A DNA stretch of 30,789 nt. Origin: Priapulus caudatus (taxonomy: Eukaryota > Priapulida > Priapulimorpha > Priapulimorphida > Priapulidae). A program made the position numbers and the translations under genes. A model generated the notes under the pieces. It made no database searches, was not told the DNA's origin, and was given only the letters and a program-made list of their open reading frames with translations. Positions 1 to 10,391 of the stretch are shown here, one piece after another. The DNA is taken from NCBI RefSeq assembly GCF_000485595.1, contig NW_014577244.1:63987-94775 (forward strand), read 5' to 3'. How positions within the stretch are numbered: the first letter of the stretch is position 1; every line of letters begins with the position of its first letter.

Positions 1-690
1 ATTATTGATCGCCACGTATTTCCATCCAGGTTATTGAACGCCTGCTTGTAGCCAACAAAGCTGACAGACAAGAAGCCCCACCTGGTGGACATCAGACTGG
101 CTCTCACCTTCGTTTTTACAGCTTTTAAGGATGGCCCTGTTTAGGACCTTTCTGGGCATAGAAAGCCCAAAAGTGTTATTCCCATGTAGATTTTTGCAGT
201 TTTGTAAATCTCTCTCTCAATGTCGTCCTGATTACGTGTCCTATATCCCAGTCCACCGGGACCCCTCTTGGTCGCCCTCTCCCTCTCGTTCTCCTTCTGT
301 GAAGTGTTCCCCCGACAGAGGTTAATCGAATAGCCTAAACAGTATCTTGTTAGAGATGTTAGGGACTGCATTAATGTCTTCTGAGGGGAATGGCGGTACT
401 CTTACTGCTGCAGTGATGCGCTGCAACTATATTCATGAGATGGGATTTGAGGAGAAAGTGAAGGACTTTCCTCAGGAGATATATATCGAAACGATGAGGT
501 GCATACTCTCACGCACTAATACACACTAGCAACTTCCTAAATATTCCTATGTCTGATCTATTTTTCCTATATCTATCTATATTCCTATCAATTCCCTATA
601 TCCTATTTCCAGTCTTCTTTATGGGGTTTCTCTCTCTAAATAATGCTAAACTGTTTCCAAAACAGGCTATTGTCACCCGGCGTGTCAGAT
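1..690. other. No supported gene
   Basis: Short open frames occur on both strands. On the minus strand, bases 1 to about 111 are open and read like a real exon (containing STRWGFLSVSFVGYKQ) running off the window edge. It matches no family I recognise. The rest (200-690) shows pyrimidine-rich and TCTAT-type simple sequence and no credible splice-bounded exon. Confidence 0.35.
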
Positions 691-691
691 C

Positions 692-757
692 ATGGCTGCG
701 AGTAGGGTCTGCGGCCTTTTGTCGGTCGTCTTAATCGCGCTAGCATGTTTCAGATAC
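692..757 (+). CDS. Candidate signal-peptide first exon
   Basis: ATG 692 has A at -3 and G at +4 and starts MAASRVCGLLSVVLIALACF, a classic short signal peptide: an Arg near the N-terminus, then a hydrophobic core. A GTACGT donor follows at 758, and without splicing the frame stops at 767-769. No downstream exon could be linked, so this is a lead only. Confidence 0.2.
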
Positions 758-1079
758 GTACGTGTGTGATCCTTCGTCATTGTCTGCGAACAAAACCGGT
801 TGGCCTCGTTCCAGAAAGATCGAATAGAAGGTGTGTGCGTCACGCAGTGCATGATTGGTCGAGGCGAGCACGCCTCCACAGCTGCCGTATCAATGGCTTC
901 ACGCTCGTATATATTCGCCGGCAAGATCGGGCGCGTCCCAGACTCTCTCTCTCTCTCTCCGTGTACTCATTGGTCAACTGCAGGCACTGCCTTCTCCGCA
1001 AGACCTCTTCTCTCTCCAAAGTCTGCCGAAAACCTCTTCTTTGTTGTTTCAACGATCTCCTGAGCTAGGCGAAGAGAGC

Positions 1080-1318
1080 GCCCGCTGTCAGTGTCGCTTT
1101 TCTGTGTCGAGTGCAAGAGCAAATCTCTCCGTCGCCATTTTCTTCATCGGGAGCCTGCGGTTGTGACATCTTCCCCGCGCGTTGCCAGAAGTGGGGCTTT
1201 GACGAGCAGTAGAGATACCGCCGCCGCCGCCGTTCAGCGCCCGTAGGTGGCGTCGGGAGGAGCGATGAGGATGGCTGAAGGAGAGGAGGCACCGCCAGCT
1301 GTGCGCTCGAAATTTTGG
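1080..1318 (+). promoter_or_regulatory. CpG-rich promoter-like region with candidate first exon (ATG 1265/1271)
   Basis: The segment is CpG-rich, contains a YY1-type CGCCATTTT (1133-1141) and a CCG run, and leads to ATG 1265 and ATG 1271. The latter has A at -3 and G at +4. The frame reads MAEGEEAPPAVRSKFW and meets a GTATGA donor at 1319, in phase 0. It could be the first exon of a + strand gene, possibly even the distant transporter, but that would need a further exon because the TM1 exon requires phase 1. Overlapping minus-strand open frames are explained by base composition. Confidence 0.3.
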
Positions 1319-1583
1319 GTATGATTTGGTTAATTGCGGTTTTTCTAGTCTCATCTCGCGTCGCGTAGCGGTATCGGAGGCCCGACGTTGGGCTTCGATG
1401 CTCTGTCCTGCTACCAGGGGCTCTCCGGAAGGTTGACGGCTTGCCGCACGTAAAGCGGTTGTCGTTAGGACCTATCTCTTCTAGGGGTCGATGCGCCGGC
1501 CGGTGCGGGGCCGTTCTGTACATCTACAATACATGTATGCCATCACAGTATGCTGTCTGCTGCTGCGAAGCCCACCGATCAAT

Positions 1584-1633
1584 GATTCACTGAATCGCTT
1601 TAAATGCGGTTGCCATGGCAACCATTGACGTCA
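1584..1633. promoter_or_regulatory. Three adjacent palindromes: GATTCA(C)TGAATC, RFX X-box, CRE
   Basis: GATTCACTGAATC lies at 1584-1596, the 16-bp perfect palindrome GGTTGCCATGGCAACC at 1608-1623, and TGACGTCA at 1626-1633. The second is the ideal dimeric RFX-family X-box, the third the full consensus CRE for CREB/ATF. RFX and CREB sites in this order and at close spacing form the X1-X2 box of vertebrate MHC class II promoters, and X-boxes mark ciliary genes across animals. No CCAAT Y-box is seen at the usual spacing. Confidence 0.6.
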
Positions 1634-1711
1634 CTGATCATCTGCAGCCCGTGCCTACGCTCAGCATCCCTCCCACCACCACCGTCAACCCGGAGGCTGG
1701 GTGATGACATA

Positions 1712-1803
1712 AGGCCTGTTGCTTGGCTAATTTCCCTTGTACGTAGGTAAAAGTGTGAGGCCTATTGCTTGGCTAATTTCCCTTGTACGTAGATAAAAGT
1801 GTG
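1712..1803. repeat. 46-bp tandem duplication
   Basis: Two 46-bp units beginning AGGCCT(G/A)TTGCTTGG lie head to tail at 1712-1757 and 1758-1803. They differ at only two positions visible by eye. No coding frame uses them. Confidence 0.9.
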
Positions 1804-3870
1804 AAGAACATGCTGTAGGATTAGTATATAGATCGTTAAGATAGATTGGTCGCATTAGTTGTAGTTGCTAGATGTAGACGCTGTCAACCCAGTCATGTTC
1901 TTGCAAGGAGGACTATATTGAGAGAGTTGGTATTGTATGTTAGTGTTATTTATTGTAAAGTTGAATGATAAGGGTTTGAACATTTTCCTTAAACATGTTG
2001 TTATCGAGGTAGCGTAAATGTCGGGTGAAATATCCGCCTGACGATTGCATTGTCTGACAATAACATTCAAATCCCAAAAGCAAATAGCCAAGATTTAAAA
2101 ATCCCATGGATACTAAATGGAGCCGTTACGCAACTTAGATTCGCTGTTGTTAGCGATTACCAACAATCCACCCCTTGGAGGAAACACAGGGAACAGGAGG
2201 GTAAGGGTATCATGGAAGCCATATTGTTGTATGTGTTGATCATGTCGAATGACTTCTAATTAAAGGAAGCGTGCCGGCTGTTCTTCACGTGGCTGCGTTG
2301 TTGTCAGGGCAACTTGATCGGCAGCTGTGCCAGTGTCTTACACCCGGCACGTGCCGGTGGCAGACACTGTCACTGAGCTCTCTAGATTTTGTTATTCTAA
2401 CTAGCCGGGTACCCGGCGTTGCTCGGGGGAAAAAAACGCTTAGGAACAACTTAGAGCAAATTCAGCCACACGTTTACTTGATTCTAAGGATAGATTCGTA
2501 ACAGAGAAACAAGCAATAAACAATATTCTGACAAAAACAGTTCGAACGGTTCTATGATTCAGTGTATATATTGAAAGCTTCTGGATATACAACATTGTTA
2601 TGAAATTGCGCCAAGTTATCATGAATTGTATCATGTATCATGTATTATGTGCAAGAACCGCCATTTCGAAGGGTTCGTACTTTTAATATATTACTTGCTT
2701 TGAAATAGTAGTTGCTAGTGTATCCTTTTAAATGTGCTAGGGTGATCAACTAACAGTGTATCAATTTTAGGGGTCCTACACCAATAAATAGCGGAATGCA
2801 TAGACAAAGGTAGTTTGTTTTTGTAGTAGTATAGAATCATAGATGTCCATGATCAATTTTACTGTATGGCCGCCAGAGAGACTGGTATCACCTCCCCGTA
2901 CTCGATCTCGTATCGATTTGTGTGCGCTAATCCACAGAAGCACTACTCATTCCCCGTTGAGTGCTTCTGTACGTATTTACTTATTCATACGCTAATGAAA
3001 TAATCGCAATGTCAAGTGCGATGCGTCGAGAACACATCACCCGGAATAAATTGCAGCCATATTGTGGTAAATAAGATTGCTACCAGCTGAACAGGTGGTT
3101 TTCTGTGTCGGTCGTGATCAGCTAAATGCATTTCATTACGCATCTACACCGAGGACAAACCAGTGGTGCTACCCGCTAGTCCGTATTCCCCGGCGATGCT
3201 GCGATGGAGGAAGGGTGTGATCGGTGCCCGCCATGGCTTCACTCGTTACCGCGGCGACGCGTGCATCCTCGGACGAGCAGCGGTCACGGGATGCTGACGC
3301 TGCTTCATCGCCTCGTAGCGATCGACGCGCATCTCTCGTGTGTCTCGCTTTTTGTGTGTCGTGTGGAACCTTCCCCGAGCAGCAGCCAAGAGAGTCCGTC
3401 CTCGACCCAAATTGAGATTGGAGTAACGTAAATGTCACGCACCTTGTTTTAAAAATATACTAGCTCGGCAATGCACACCGTGGCGCATTCCATTCCACTA
3501 GCATCTCGATGCATATCGTGTGTGGCGACGGGCGCGGGGCTGAGACTGGGGGCAGAGTTGTCGTCGGCGGCGTCGTCGTCGTGCAGGGTGAACAAACGAC
3601 TTAATTTGCCGACGACCCGTGTAAGCATGTAAGTGTCGGCGGCACGATTGACGCAGTATAGTAACCGGTTAACGGCGGAAAGGTACAGCAACCGTGAGCG
3701 CGGGAAATAACACAATATATGCTTTGTGCACATACCTTTGTACGCGCGCCCGTTCGAATTCGTCCGACGGACGTGTTCGCTCTGCGCTTGTCAAATCTAA
3801 CCTAGAAAACTTGTCTTTCGAGATTTCTCGGTTGTAGAATCGTTCGGGTGGCTGCGGGGTCTGCTGACAC
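1804..3870. other. Non-coding stretch, no supported gene
   Basis: I see no splice-bounded or conserved reading frame. Local features are a GGGTACCCGGCGTTGCTCGG motif near 2406 of the kind found in old SINE-like repeats, a small hairpin at about 2934-2968 (arms CAGAAGCACT and AGTGCTTCTG), and a CpG-rich island at about 3180-3430 that opens frames on both strands by composition alone. Confidence 0.5.
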
Positions 3871-3944
3871 AGTCGATAGGGTAGTTGAGGGGCCTGAAGG
3901 TACAGTCGTTGTGGTAACAGGGTAATTGAAGGTACAGCCTTTGG

Positions 3945-4048
3945 AGTAGCCGCGGGTAACTAGGGTTACATACGTTAGTGTAGCCGGGTAACTAAGGGTA
4001 TAATTACTGGGGAAGCGTAGGTGTCTGTGGGTACGGTGGTTAGGGTAG
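3945..4048. repeat. Minisatellite related to 9275-9490
   Basis: Bases 3985-4048 are identical over 64 bp to 9275-9338 (unit starting CGGGTAACTAAGGGTATAAT). A diverged unit precedes it from about 3945. The second locus has several more copies. Perfect identity at two sites 5.3 kb apart points to recent duplication or gene conversion. Confidence 0.9.
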
Positions 4049-4237
4049 AATTCTCCGATGTTGTTGACAGTTTCCCCAAGCAACCGTGCAGCGGGCAGCG
4101 GTGCTGCGGTACGGGTGTAGCAAAGATAAAAACATGTGACGTCACCCTAACCACTTCAAAGCTAAAATGTTTGGCAAACAAGCCGGCGTTAGCGCCAGAA
4201 TGGAAGTTTTCTCACCTCTTTCTTGTGGGTTTTAAGC

Positions 4238-4369
4238 AAACGCGCAGTGAAATGGGAGCAACTAGAGTTTATTTTGTCTTAAGGTAGTGTGATTATGCAT
4301 GCCACGAAGTATTTGCTAGTCTAGTACTGGAGAAATTAGCGTTTGGATGCGAATTGTGCGGCTTTAAGC
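4238..4369 (+). repeat. Dispersed repeat, copy 1 (inverted partner at 13465-13595)
   Basis: This stretch, from AAACGCGCAGTGAAAT to GTGCGGCTTTAAG, reappears as its reverse complement at 13465-13595 with only a few mismatches and one or two small indels. It carries no convincing protein. It is probably part of an unclassified interspersed element. Confidence 0.88.
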
Positions 4370-4439
4370 CTTGGTTATCTGTGGATTTGTTCCTTTTTGC
4401 TGCTTGACTAAGTGTGTGCTCAAATGGTGCTCATTTTTG

Positions 4440-4610
4440 TGCCCATGGACCCTTGAAATTTTGAAATTTCCTGGGGGAGGCCCCCCAAACCCCCCGCCAT
4501 GTGCTCCCGCGCCTAACGGCGCCCACTGTGGGGTGGTATGCCCTTTTTGGGGGATGTGCCCTTAAAATCTGGAAAAATATAGTCTAGCTTCAGCCCTGGA
4601 TCCGCCCCTG
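4440..4610 (+). mobile_element. hAT-like element tail (3' end remnant)
   Basis: A GGGGGAGGCCCCCCAAACCC block and the terminal GGATCCGCCCCTG match the corresponding 3' part of the hAT element at 29932-30717, which has GGGGGAGGACCCCCATACCC and ends AATCCGCCCCTG. No transposase-like frame survives here and no target duplication could be assigned, so this is a truncated relative. Confidence 0.55.
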
Positions 4611-5300
4611 GACGTGATGCGGCCATGATGCCGAGGCTCACCGAGGATTGACACTTTGTGTCTTCCAATCACAGTCTACGCCGCGCCTCTCTCATATAAC
4701 TTTTAGGTACCATAGCTATGAGAGCATGGAATTGCCGATCTCAGGAACTCTAGGGCATTCTGCTAGGCTAGAACGGTTTCATACGAGTTTGGCACAAATA
4801 CGAATATAACACGCTGTTTTGCGCACAGTGCTAAGTTCTTTTCTTTCATTTTCGCATATCTGTAGGCACAATAAGCCCCGCCTTATTTCTTGATTGGCAT
4901 GAATGGGGCGTCAACGACGTGAACTGACTCCTGTACCTACTGCCAGCCCGTTGACTTTTCGTAAATAATGAAATGCCCGGCCGATGCATTTTGCAGCGAA
5001 GAGAAAAAATTTCTGCATTTTCACTCGCTGTCGCAAGTCAACGAGTGCGCCATTCAGTCAACATTTTCGGCAAAAAAACTCGCTTCGGGAGCTAATGTTT
5101 ACATGCCACAGCGCCATTTCTTGGATCATTTTGGATATCCTGCAACATGTTTACTTCTTTCCTAGTTAAGTTAGTCCATGTTTCACTGTTATTTAGGAAA
5201 AAAGGTAAAATTGTGTATTCGCATAATTTCACTCTTGCTTCTATAGTATGATTTCCACAATTTTGCTCTTTTGCCCATAATAATTATTTCCCTTAACCTA
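4611..5300. other. Non-coding stretch, no supported gene
   Basis: AT-rich sequence with no splice-bounded conserved frame and no clear repeat. Frames of 61-65 codons near 4968-5169 overlap in two phases and look like chance. Confidence 0.45.
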
Positions 5301-5306
5301 CATTTT

Positions 5307-8150
5307 TCAGTTCGGACTCGCTATCATAGCGTTATAACTGTTCTTGATAGAATTCTCTCGATACGTGTCAAACACAACATCTATTCTGGTACTTTTACTT
5401 CCTTCACTTAATGCCATAGACAGAATGGTAGAAGCAATGTCTCCAAACGTAGCTTGATCACCGTTTATTCTTTGAACTAGGTTCATTCCATCGACCACAG
5501 AGGAAGAATTTTGTGGAACTTGGTCTGCTACTGTCACATTCTTCTGCAGAGATGTGGCTAGGGCAGAATTTGTTTGCTTTCCTGAGTAATTCGTCTGGGG
5601 TGGAGAGAGACCAGGGTAGTGGTCCCATGGGGTGAGAGAGGATGTCCTCCATCTTGAGATTGCGCTCTTGTGCCATCACTATGATGCAACCAAACAGAGA
5701 CCGATCAGCTTTCAAGATGATCTCCTTCCCATTTGTTTTTACTACCTTCTTCTTACACATATTAGTGAATGTTTTCAGCTTGTTAGTTTTCATCCGATCG
5801 CAAAATGGTTTTGCTGGTGGATCGTTCTCTAGTCTCTCGTTTTTGAAAGTGGCATAACTCTGCTCTCCAATATCGCACGCCTTCATCAGGTCAGAGGAAA
5901 TGTCTTTGGGTGGCGATTTTGCAGTAGAAATGCTTATGAGGTCTTGCTTTTCTGAGAATGGGTTGATCCAGGCTTGAATGAGGCCGACGACTGCTGATAC
6001 TGTTTCCTCATCTTTTTAGAATCTGGGCTGCTGTAGATCAGCATGGTTGAGTTCCGATTGGTTCCCATGTACCATGTTTCTTAAGTGTCTAAGAAATGCG
6101 CTGCGGTACTCTGCTGTTATGTAGTACCTTCTGATGGCTCCTGCTTTTAGGCTGAACCGTGCCGTGCCTCCAGGAGTCTGAGTGTCTTTGTTCACTGTAA
6201 CCTCAGTTGTCTGATCTATAGGTATCCACCCAAAGGGATTATTGCTGGACATCTGCACCGAAAAATGACCTTCCTGAAAGGCTCTGTGTACATCAGGATT
6301 AGTCTCTGGAAGATTTGTTATCTAATCAAAGTATGCAGACAGGTACCTGGCATAGTTGACCTTATCGTAGGCAAAACACCATAGGATCATGGTTCGAATG
6401 GCATTGATGTGCAAATCCCAGTTTCCCTCACGAGATGCACGCAGAAGGCCAAGTATCATATGCTCTACTATGTCTATGTATGAAATCCAGTATCCCGATA
6501 GCTCCCCATTGTTGTGGCGGAGGTGTTCCAAGAAGTCTCTCCACAGGATCATCAACTCTAACAATTCTGGACTGTAGAGGAGATTACTGAAGTTCTGTTG
6601 GTTGAGTTCATCAGCTATGCTGTTCATCTTGTCAACGCATGTTTTGTTCACAGCGCTCTTCTCCTCATTGCTGTCTACCCATAGTTTGAACTCTGCCCAT
6701 GCCAGTCTCATCAAAGCTTCATAGATGCACTTGTGGACCCTGATAGTACGATTGTACTGTTTACCATCAATGACCCTATTTATGGACCCCTCCGCAACTA
6801 TCCCAGCTTCTATGCATGTCCTTTAAACCACCATCACAGAATCGCTTTCCTATGATACTCAGGGCATTCATGATAGTGTGGAATGTTCCCATCCTCAAGA
6901 GCGCATGGGAAAAATGCTGTTTGTGCTTCCAGGCAATTTCAACGGCTTTTGCATAGAGTGCTTGATCCATGACTACCACAAGTGTTTCCAGACACAGTAC
7001 CTTTCTGATTAGATCTGACTGTTTAAGAATTTCAAAAACTGTAGTCAACTCTGTAGCTGGTGCATTGACTGTGGGCAGGTATCCAACAACATCTTCTGAG
7101 ATTGATTCTTGGGCCCTGGTTTTGATATTAAACCCAGTCCAACTTGGGATTGTCTGACTACCTGATGTTGTTTGTCTTGCTAGGATCCATACCCGGTTCA
7201 TGTTACAGGCGACTTGAGCAGACTCTTGTGCTTCCTGGATGTTGTCTCACTGGTTGGTAGAGGCTGTGGACCTACACGTGCACTAGCTACATAGACTTCC
7301 AGATCTTTGTGTTCAATGTTGACTGATCTTTGTTTTAGTTTATCAATGCTAGGAAGTTCTGTCGTAGGTGGATGAGGTCCATAGACCTTAGGCTGTACCG
7401 CTATTCCGTTGACTCAATGTGATGTACCTTTTCCAGTAAGTGTCTCCTCCAGTCTGTCTATATTGTCCCATGAAAGATTTGTGAAGGCATAGGGTTTCAT
7501 GGAGACTGGTAGAACAGCTCTCTGGTTGAAGCCCATTGCTAACCTCTGGAGACAGAGAGCAGTATTATTCTCTTCTAGCTGGTCATAAGACACTCCATGT
7601 CCAAACTTGTTCAGTGTCTGAATGACCTCAATGTTTCCAGTGAGTGCTTTCACCGCATAAGGAAGCAGGAAATGTTTTGGTGGTTTATACTGCCCACGTG
7701 TCACAGCATATATCATGTCCTGGCTAAATGACTCAACTAGAATAGCAGTTCTGTGGCATGTATTCGTAGTACTAGAATCTCCAGTGAGGAGCCCGACAAG
7801 AAATCGCTCTAGTTGATTTGGTATGGCGATATGAGTAGCTACATCAGACGGATGGTATGGCCATGGTGTGGATATCATGTCCTGTTTGGTGGCTGTTCGG
7901 ATATGTGATGAAGTCTGATCTATGATCTTGTTGAGATCTATAGACTTGGCCTTCCAAAGCTTGAGAGAGTTTTGAGTAGAGTTTGATTTTCCAAGACAAC
8001 ATCCTTTAATGATATACAGTAGGGAACCAACAACAATTTTCCCTTGTCATTGGGAAATATTTCCATGGAACCTCCAAGCTCGGATTGCAGTCTTCTGTGG
8101 ATATTCTTCTTTGTTGAATCCTTCAAAAGTTTAACTCCACCAGATAACTA
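5307..8150 (-). pseudogene. Broken copy of a multi-copy metazoan hypothetical gene family
   Basis: Minus-strand fragments in colinear order, N- to C-terminal, are 8126-7938, 7878-7414, 7413-7202 (same frame after a TGA), 7201-6776, 6714-6322, 6258-6016, 5886-5458 and 5537-5307. Recognisable blocks include KPPKHFLLPYAVKALTGN, FGHGVSYDQLEENNTALCLQ, NLSWDNIDRLEETLTGKGTS, PSWTGFNIKTR, EDVVGYLPTVNAPATELTTV, GWIPIDQTTEVTVNKDTQTP, MGPLPWSLSTPDELLRKANK and STRIDVVFDTYRENSIK. From memory these occur in many near-identical uncharacterised proteins of corals, fish and lancelets, a copy number that suggests a mobile origin; the function is unknown. At least one nonsense codon (TGA at 7414-7416, where an Arg would fit) and several frameshifts break it, and the C-terminus is missing. 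It is not a functional gene as assembled. Confidence 0.8.
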
Positions 8151-8184
8151 TATTTAGGTGAATAAAGAATCTTTGACTAGTTGA

Positions 8185-8440
8185 AATAATAGACACAAAT
8201 TACTGTCGTAACTGCTATACGAGCTTACAGCAATTTTGGTGGCAATCTTGCATTTTGGCAGCCATCTTGGATTTATTTTTATCAAATGTGTGTTCAATGT
8301 TTTAGGTAAAGACAATAATGAAATCTACGACTCATAATACCTGGTCATAGACACCAAAATCACTGTCCTAGCTGCTCTAGAACATGATATATAGCTAAAT
8401 AAGCATTTTGGCGGCCATTTTGGAAAAGGGGAGATAACTC
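8185..8440. repeat. Diverged tandem repeat of about 160 bp
   Basis: Two related units begin near 8190 (AGACACAAATTACTGTC) and 8350 (AGACACCAAAATCACTGTC). Each ends in a GGC(A/G)GCCAT(C/T)TTGGA block. They sit directly 5' of the broken minus-strand gene and could be part of the same element's end. Confidence 0.6.
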
Positions 8441-8699
8441 ACATAAAGCTGCCACCTCCACAATGCTATCACATATTTTCAAACTCTAGGGGTCTGTACC
8501 TTCCCAAAAATCACTATTAGCATTCTCCCCCCGATTTGATACCGACCAACCCCCCTGGCTGATGGACTATAAGACAGCTGATCAATAATACTGCAAAGGA
8601 TCGTCAAAATAAAGCGGGAAAAGTTGATTAATTCGACGAATACTGCAGCATGGTTTCAGCATTTTACCGTTGTACCCTCTCCTTCTTTATCTGCTCTTG

Positions 8700-8885
8700 C
8701 TGGTAACTATCTGATATGGTTAGGGTTAGGGTTAGGGAGTAGGCGTAGGCGTAGGCGACTCCCTAGACTCGTTAGTGGAGTAGGCGAGGTACGGTCCGGC
8801 ATATTAGATAGTACCAGGGTACGTATACCGGACCGTACCCAGGGTACGTTCCGGCAGTACCCTGGGGGACATAGAACCTCTCAGC
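8700..8885 (+). mobile_element. Inverted-repeat element with telomere-like core, copy 1 (left arm degraded)
   Basis: (TTAGGG)n at about 8719-8737 is followed by GTAGGC repeats and then GTACG/CCGG-rich arms ending in GTACCCTGGGGGACATAGA. The same order, on either strand, recurs at 15520-15821 and 16053-16330. The left flank retains only a faint match to the short arm. No protein is encoded. It looks like a non-autonomous inverted-repeat element. Confidence 0.7.
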
Positions 8886-9273
8886 ACTAGTAGAGGAAGA
8901 GCAAGCTGGTAGGTTGTTTACTATACTGCTTACAGTGTTACTGTAGTTTGATAACGTACTAATATCAGGAGTTAATGAGAGAAATTTGTCTCATTAACTC
9001 CTGCTAATATGTCATATGGTTCCTCTCCTACTTTCTGGTTCTATCAAAATGGTTTAGCGAGTTACCGTTTACTCTTGAGTTATAGTTAGTTGTAAAATGT
9101 GAAACCCTGCACGCCATCACGTAGGCACGATTTTGTAAATGTCAGTAATAATAAAACACGAAGGTTAGACAAGCCGTGTGTTTGCTTAGAACGTTATTAC
9201 GTAGTTCGGGTGTATGGACTAGTTTCGCAGATTCTGCTTGTCTTGCTATTAGTTTATGATGTCAGACTGCTTT
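8886..9273 (+). repeat. Dispersed direct repeat, copy A (388 bp)
   Basis: This copy begins ACTAGTAGAGGAAGAGC and ends GATGTCAGACTGCTTT. It is nearly identical to copy B (11913-12232), except for three extra segments: 7 bp near 8943, a 45-bp hairpin-plus-duplication at 8966-9010, and 16 bp near 9163. These account for the whole 68-bp length difference. No coding content is recognised. Confidence 0.93.
8959..9010. mobile_element. 38-bp hairpin insertion with 7-bp target duplication
   Basis: A perfect 15-bp stem (CAGGAGTTAATGAGA and its reverse complement) with an 8-base loop occupies 8966-9003. It is flanked by CTAATAT on both sides (8959-8965 and 9004-9010). The paralogous repeat copy B has a single CTAATAT (11979-11985) and no hairpin, which gives the empty site. 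Confidence 0.85.
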
Positions 9274-9274
9274 A

Positions 9275-9490
9275 CGGGTAACTAAGGGTATAATTACTGG
9301 GGAAGCGTAGGTGTCTGTGGGTACGGTGGTTAGGGTAGCCGCGGGTAACTAAGGGTATAATTACTGGGGAAGCGTAGGTGTTTAGGGTAGCTGGGTAACT
9401 GAGGGTATAATTAGTTAATTACTGGGGAAACTTAGGTGTTTAGGGGTACGGTGGTTATAGGGTAGCTGGGTAACTGAGGTTGCAGTTATT
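9275..9490. repeat. Minisatellite, unit of about 40-65 bp
   Basis: At least four degenerate copies of a unit starting GGGTAACT(A/G)AGGGTATAAT occur here. The first 64 bp are identical to 3985-4048. Internal variants include a TAATTAGTTAATTACT expansion. Confidence 0.88.
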
Positions 9491-10391
9491 GGTACTAAGG
9501 TGCCTAGTTAGACAGTATAAAATCCCGTTTACTAACAAGCAATCAATCGATGGCGAATGACTTATTATATTATACTGCAGAAATTTCTATACTGTCCCTG
9601 TCGTAAATTCACTACACCGTACTACAGTGCAAGACCAATAAATTCCGTTCCTCGTAATGTTTTTCTAATCTAATGCTATTTCTAAAAGCTCTGCGTAGAT
9701 CTACGCGCATTATATACGAGGTTGCCGGGCGGAAAGTATAATGGTAATTATTATTAATTTTGCTCGTTAAAAATTTCCCCGAAACTAATAATTACTTCCA
9801 AACGTTTTGATATTTGCCCAAGCTCAGCAGGCTATTAATAGAAGCATGCTCCTTGCCCTTAGCAACACATGCAGACCCTCTTATGTATGTTTATAATTTA
9901 TCGTTGGCATTTCTAATGTTTGCATTCACACGCTGACGAACACCAAATTAGGGTGCCGGGAAATGAAAGTCGTTTGCATACAATACCAATATTATACCGA
10001 GCGGCAACACCCAAGAAACATAGCGTATCCTCCGAAAAACGAAAACTTATTTGAAGGGGTTTCAAGGGTACGGCTGCAAACTATATGTGTATGACCTTCC
10101 TTTAAAATGCCGAATGTTCTCATAACTAATTGAATTGTTGTGCAGTCCAACATGAATGATGATTCTAACGTTATCTACTACATGAAGTTCGCCCGAAAAC
10201 GTTTTCACCGTCACCTACATGCAATTTTACAATTTACAATGCAAGCAATTGAGCTTACATAGCTATATAATGTGTGCAAAAAATGCATCCCAAGCTAGCA
10301 AACCTGACAAACGGTGACAGCTAGTACACGCGTGCGTGCGTGCGTGCGTGCTTGAGGGGAACCTTTATGCGGGTGATACTTCCATTAGGAG
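9491..10391. other. AT-rich non-coding stretch before the assembly gap
   Basis: No credible frame and no clear element. A short (CGTG)n run lies just before the gap at about 10329-10351. Confidence 0.5.

Noticed and set aside
1265-1318. First exon of the glucose transporter
   Set aside because: Its donor leaves phase 0 but the TM1 exon needs phase 1, so direct joining fails; kept only as a candidate exon of an unknown gene.
1065-1523. 152-codon minus-strand frame
   Set aside because: It lies in CpG-rich DNA with low stop frequency, is Arg/Pro/Ser-rich and has no domain or splice structure; composition explains it.
4371-4565. Pro/Gly-rich 64-codon frame
   Set aside because: It runs through the hAT-like tail, whose C/G-rich block also occurs at about 30519-30544; not a gene.
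8719-8737. Chromosome end or fusion point suggested by TTAGGG repeats
   Set aside because: The run is only about three units and is part of a dispersed inverted-repeat element found again at 15.5 and 16.1 kb; flanking DNA continues normally.
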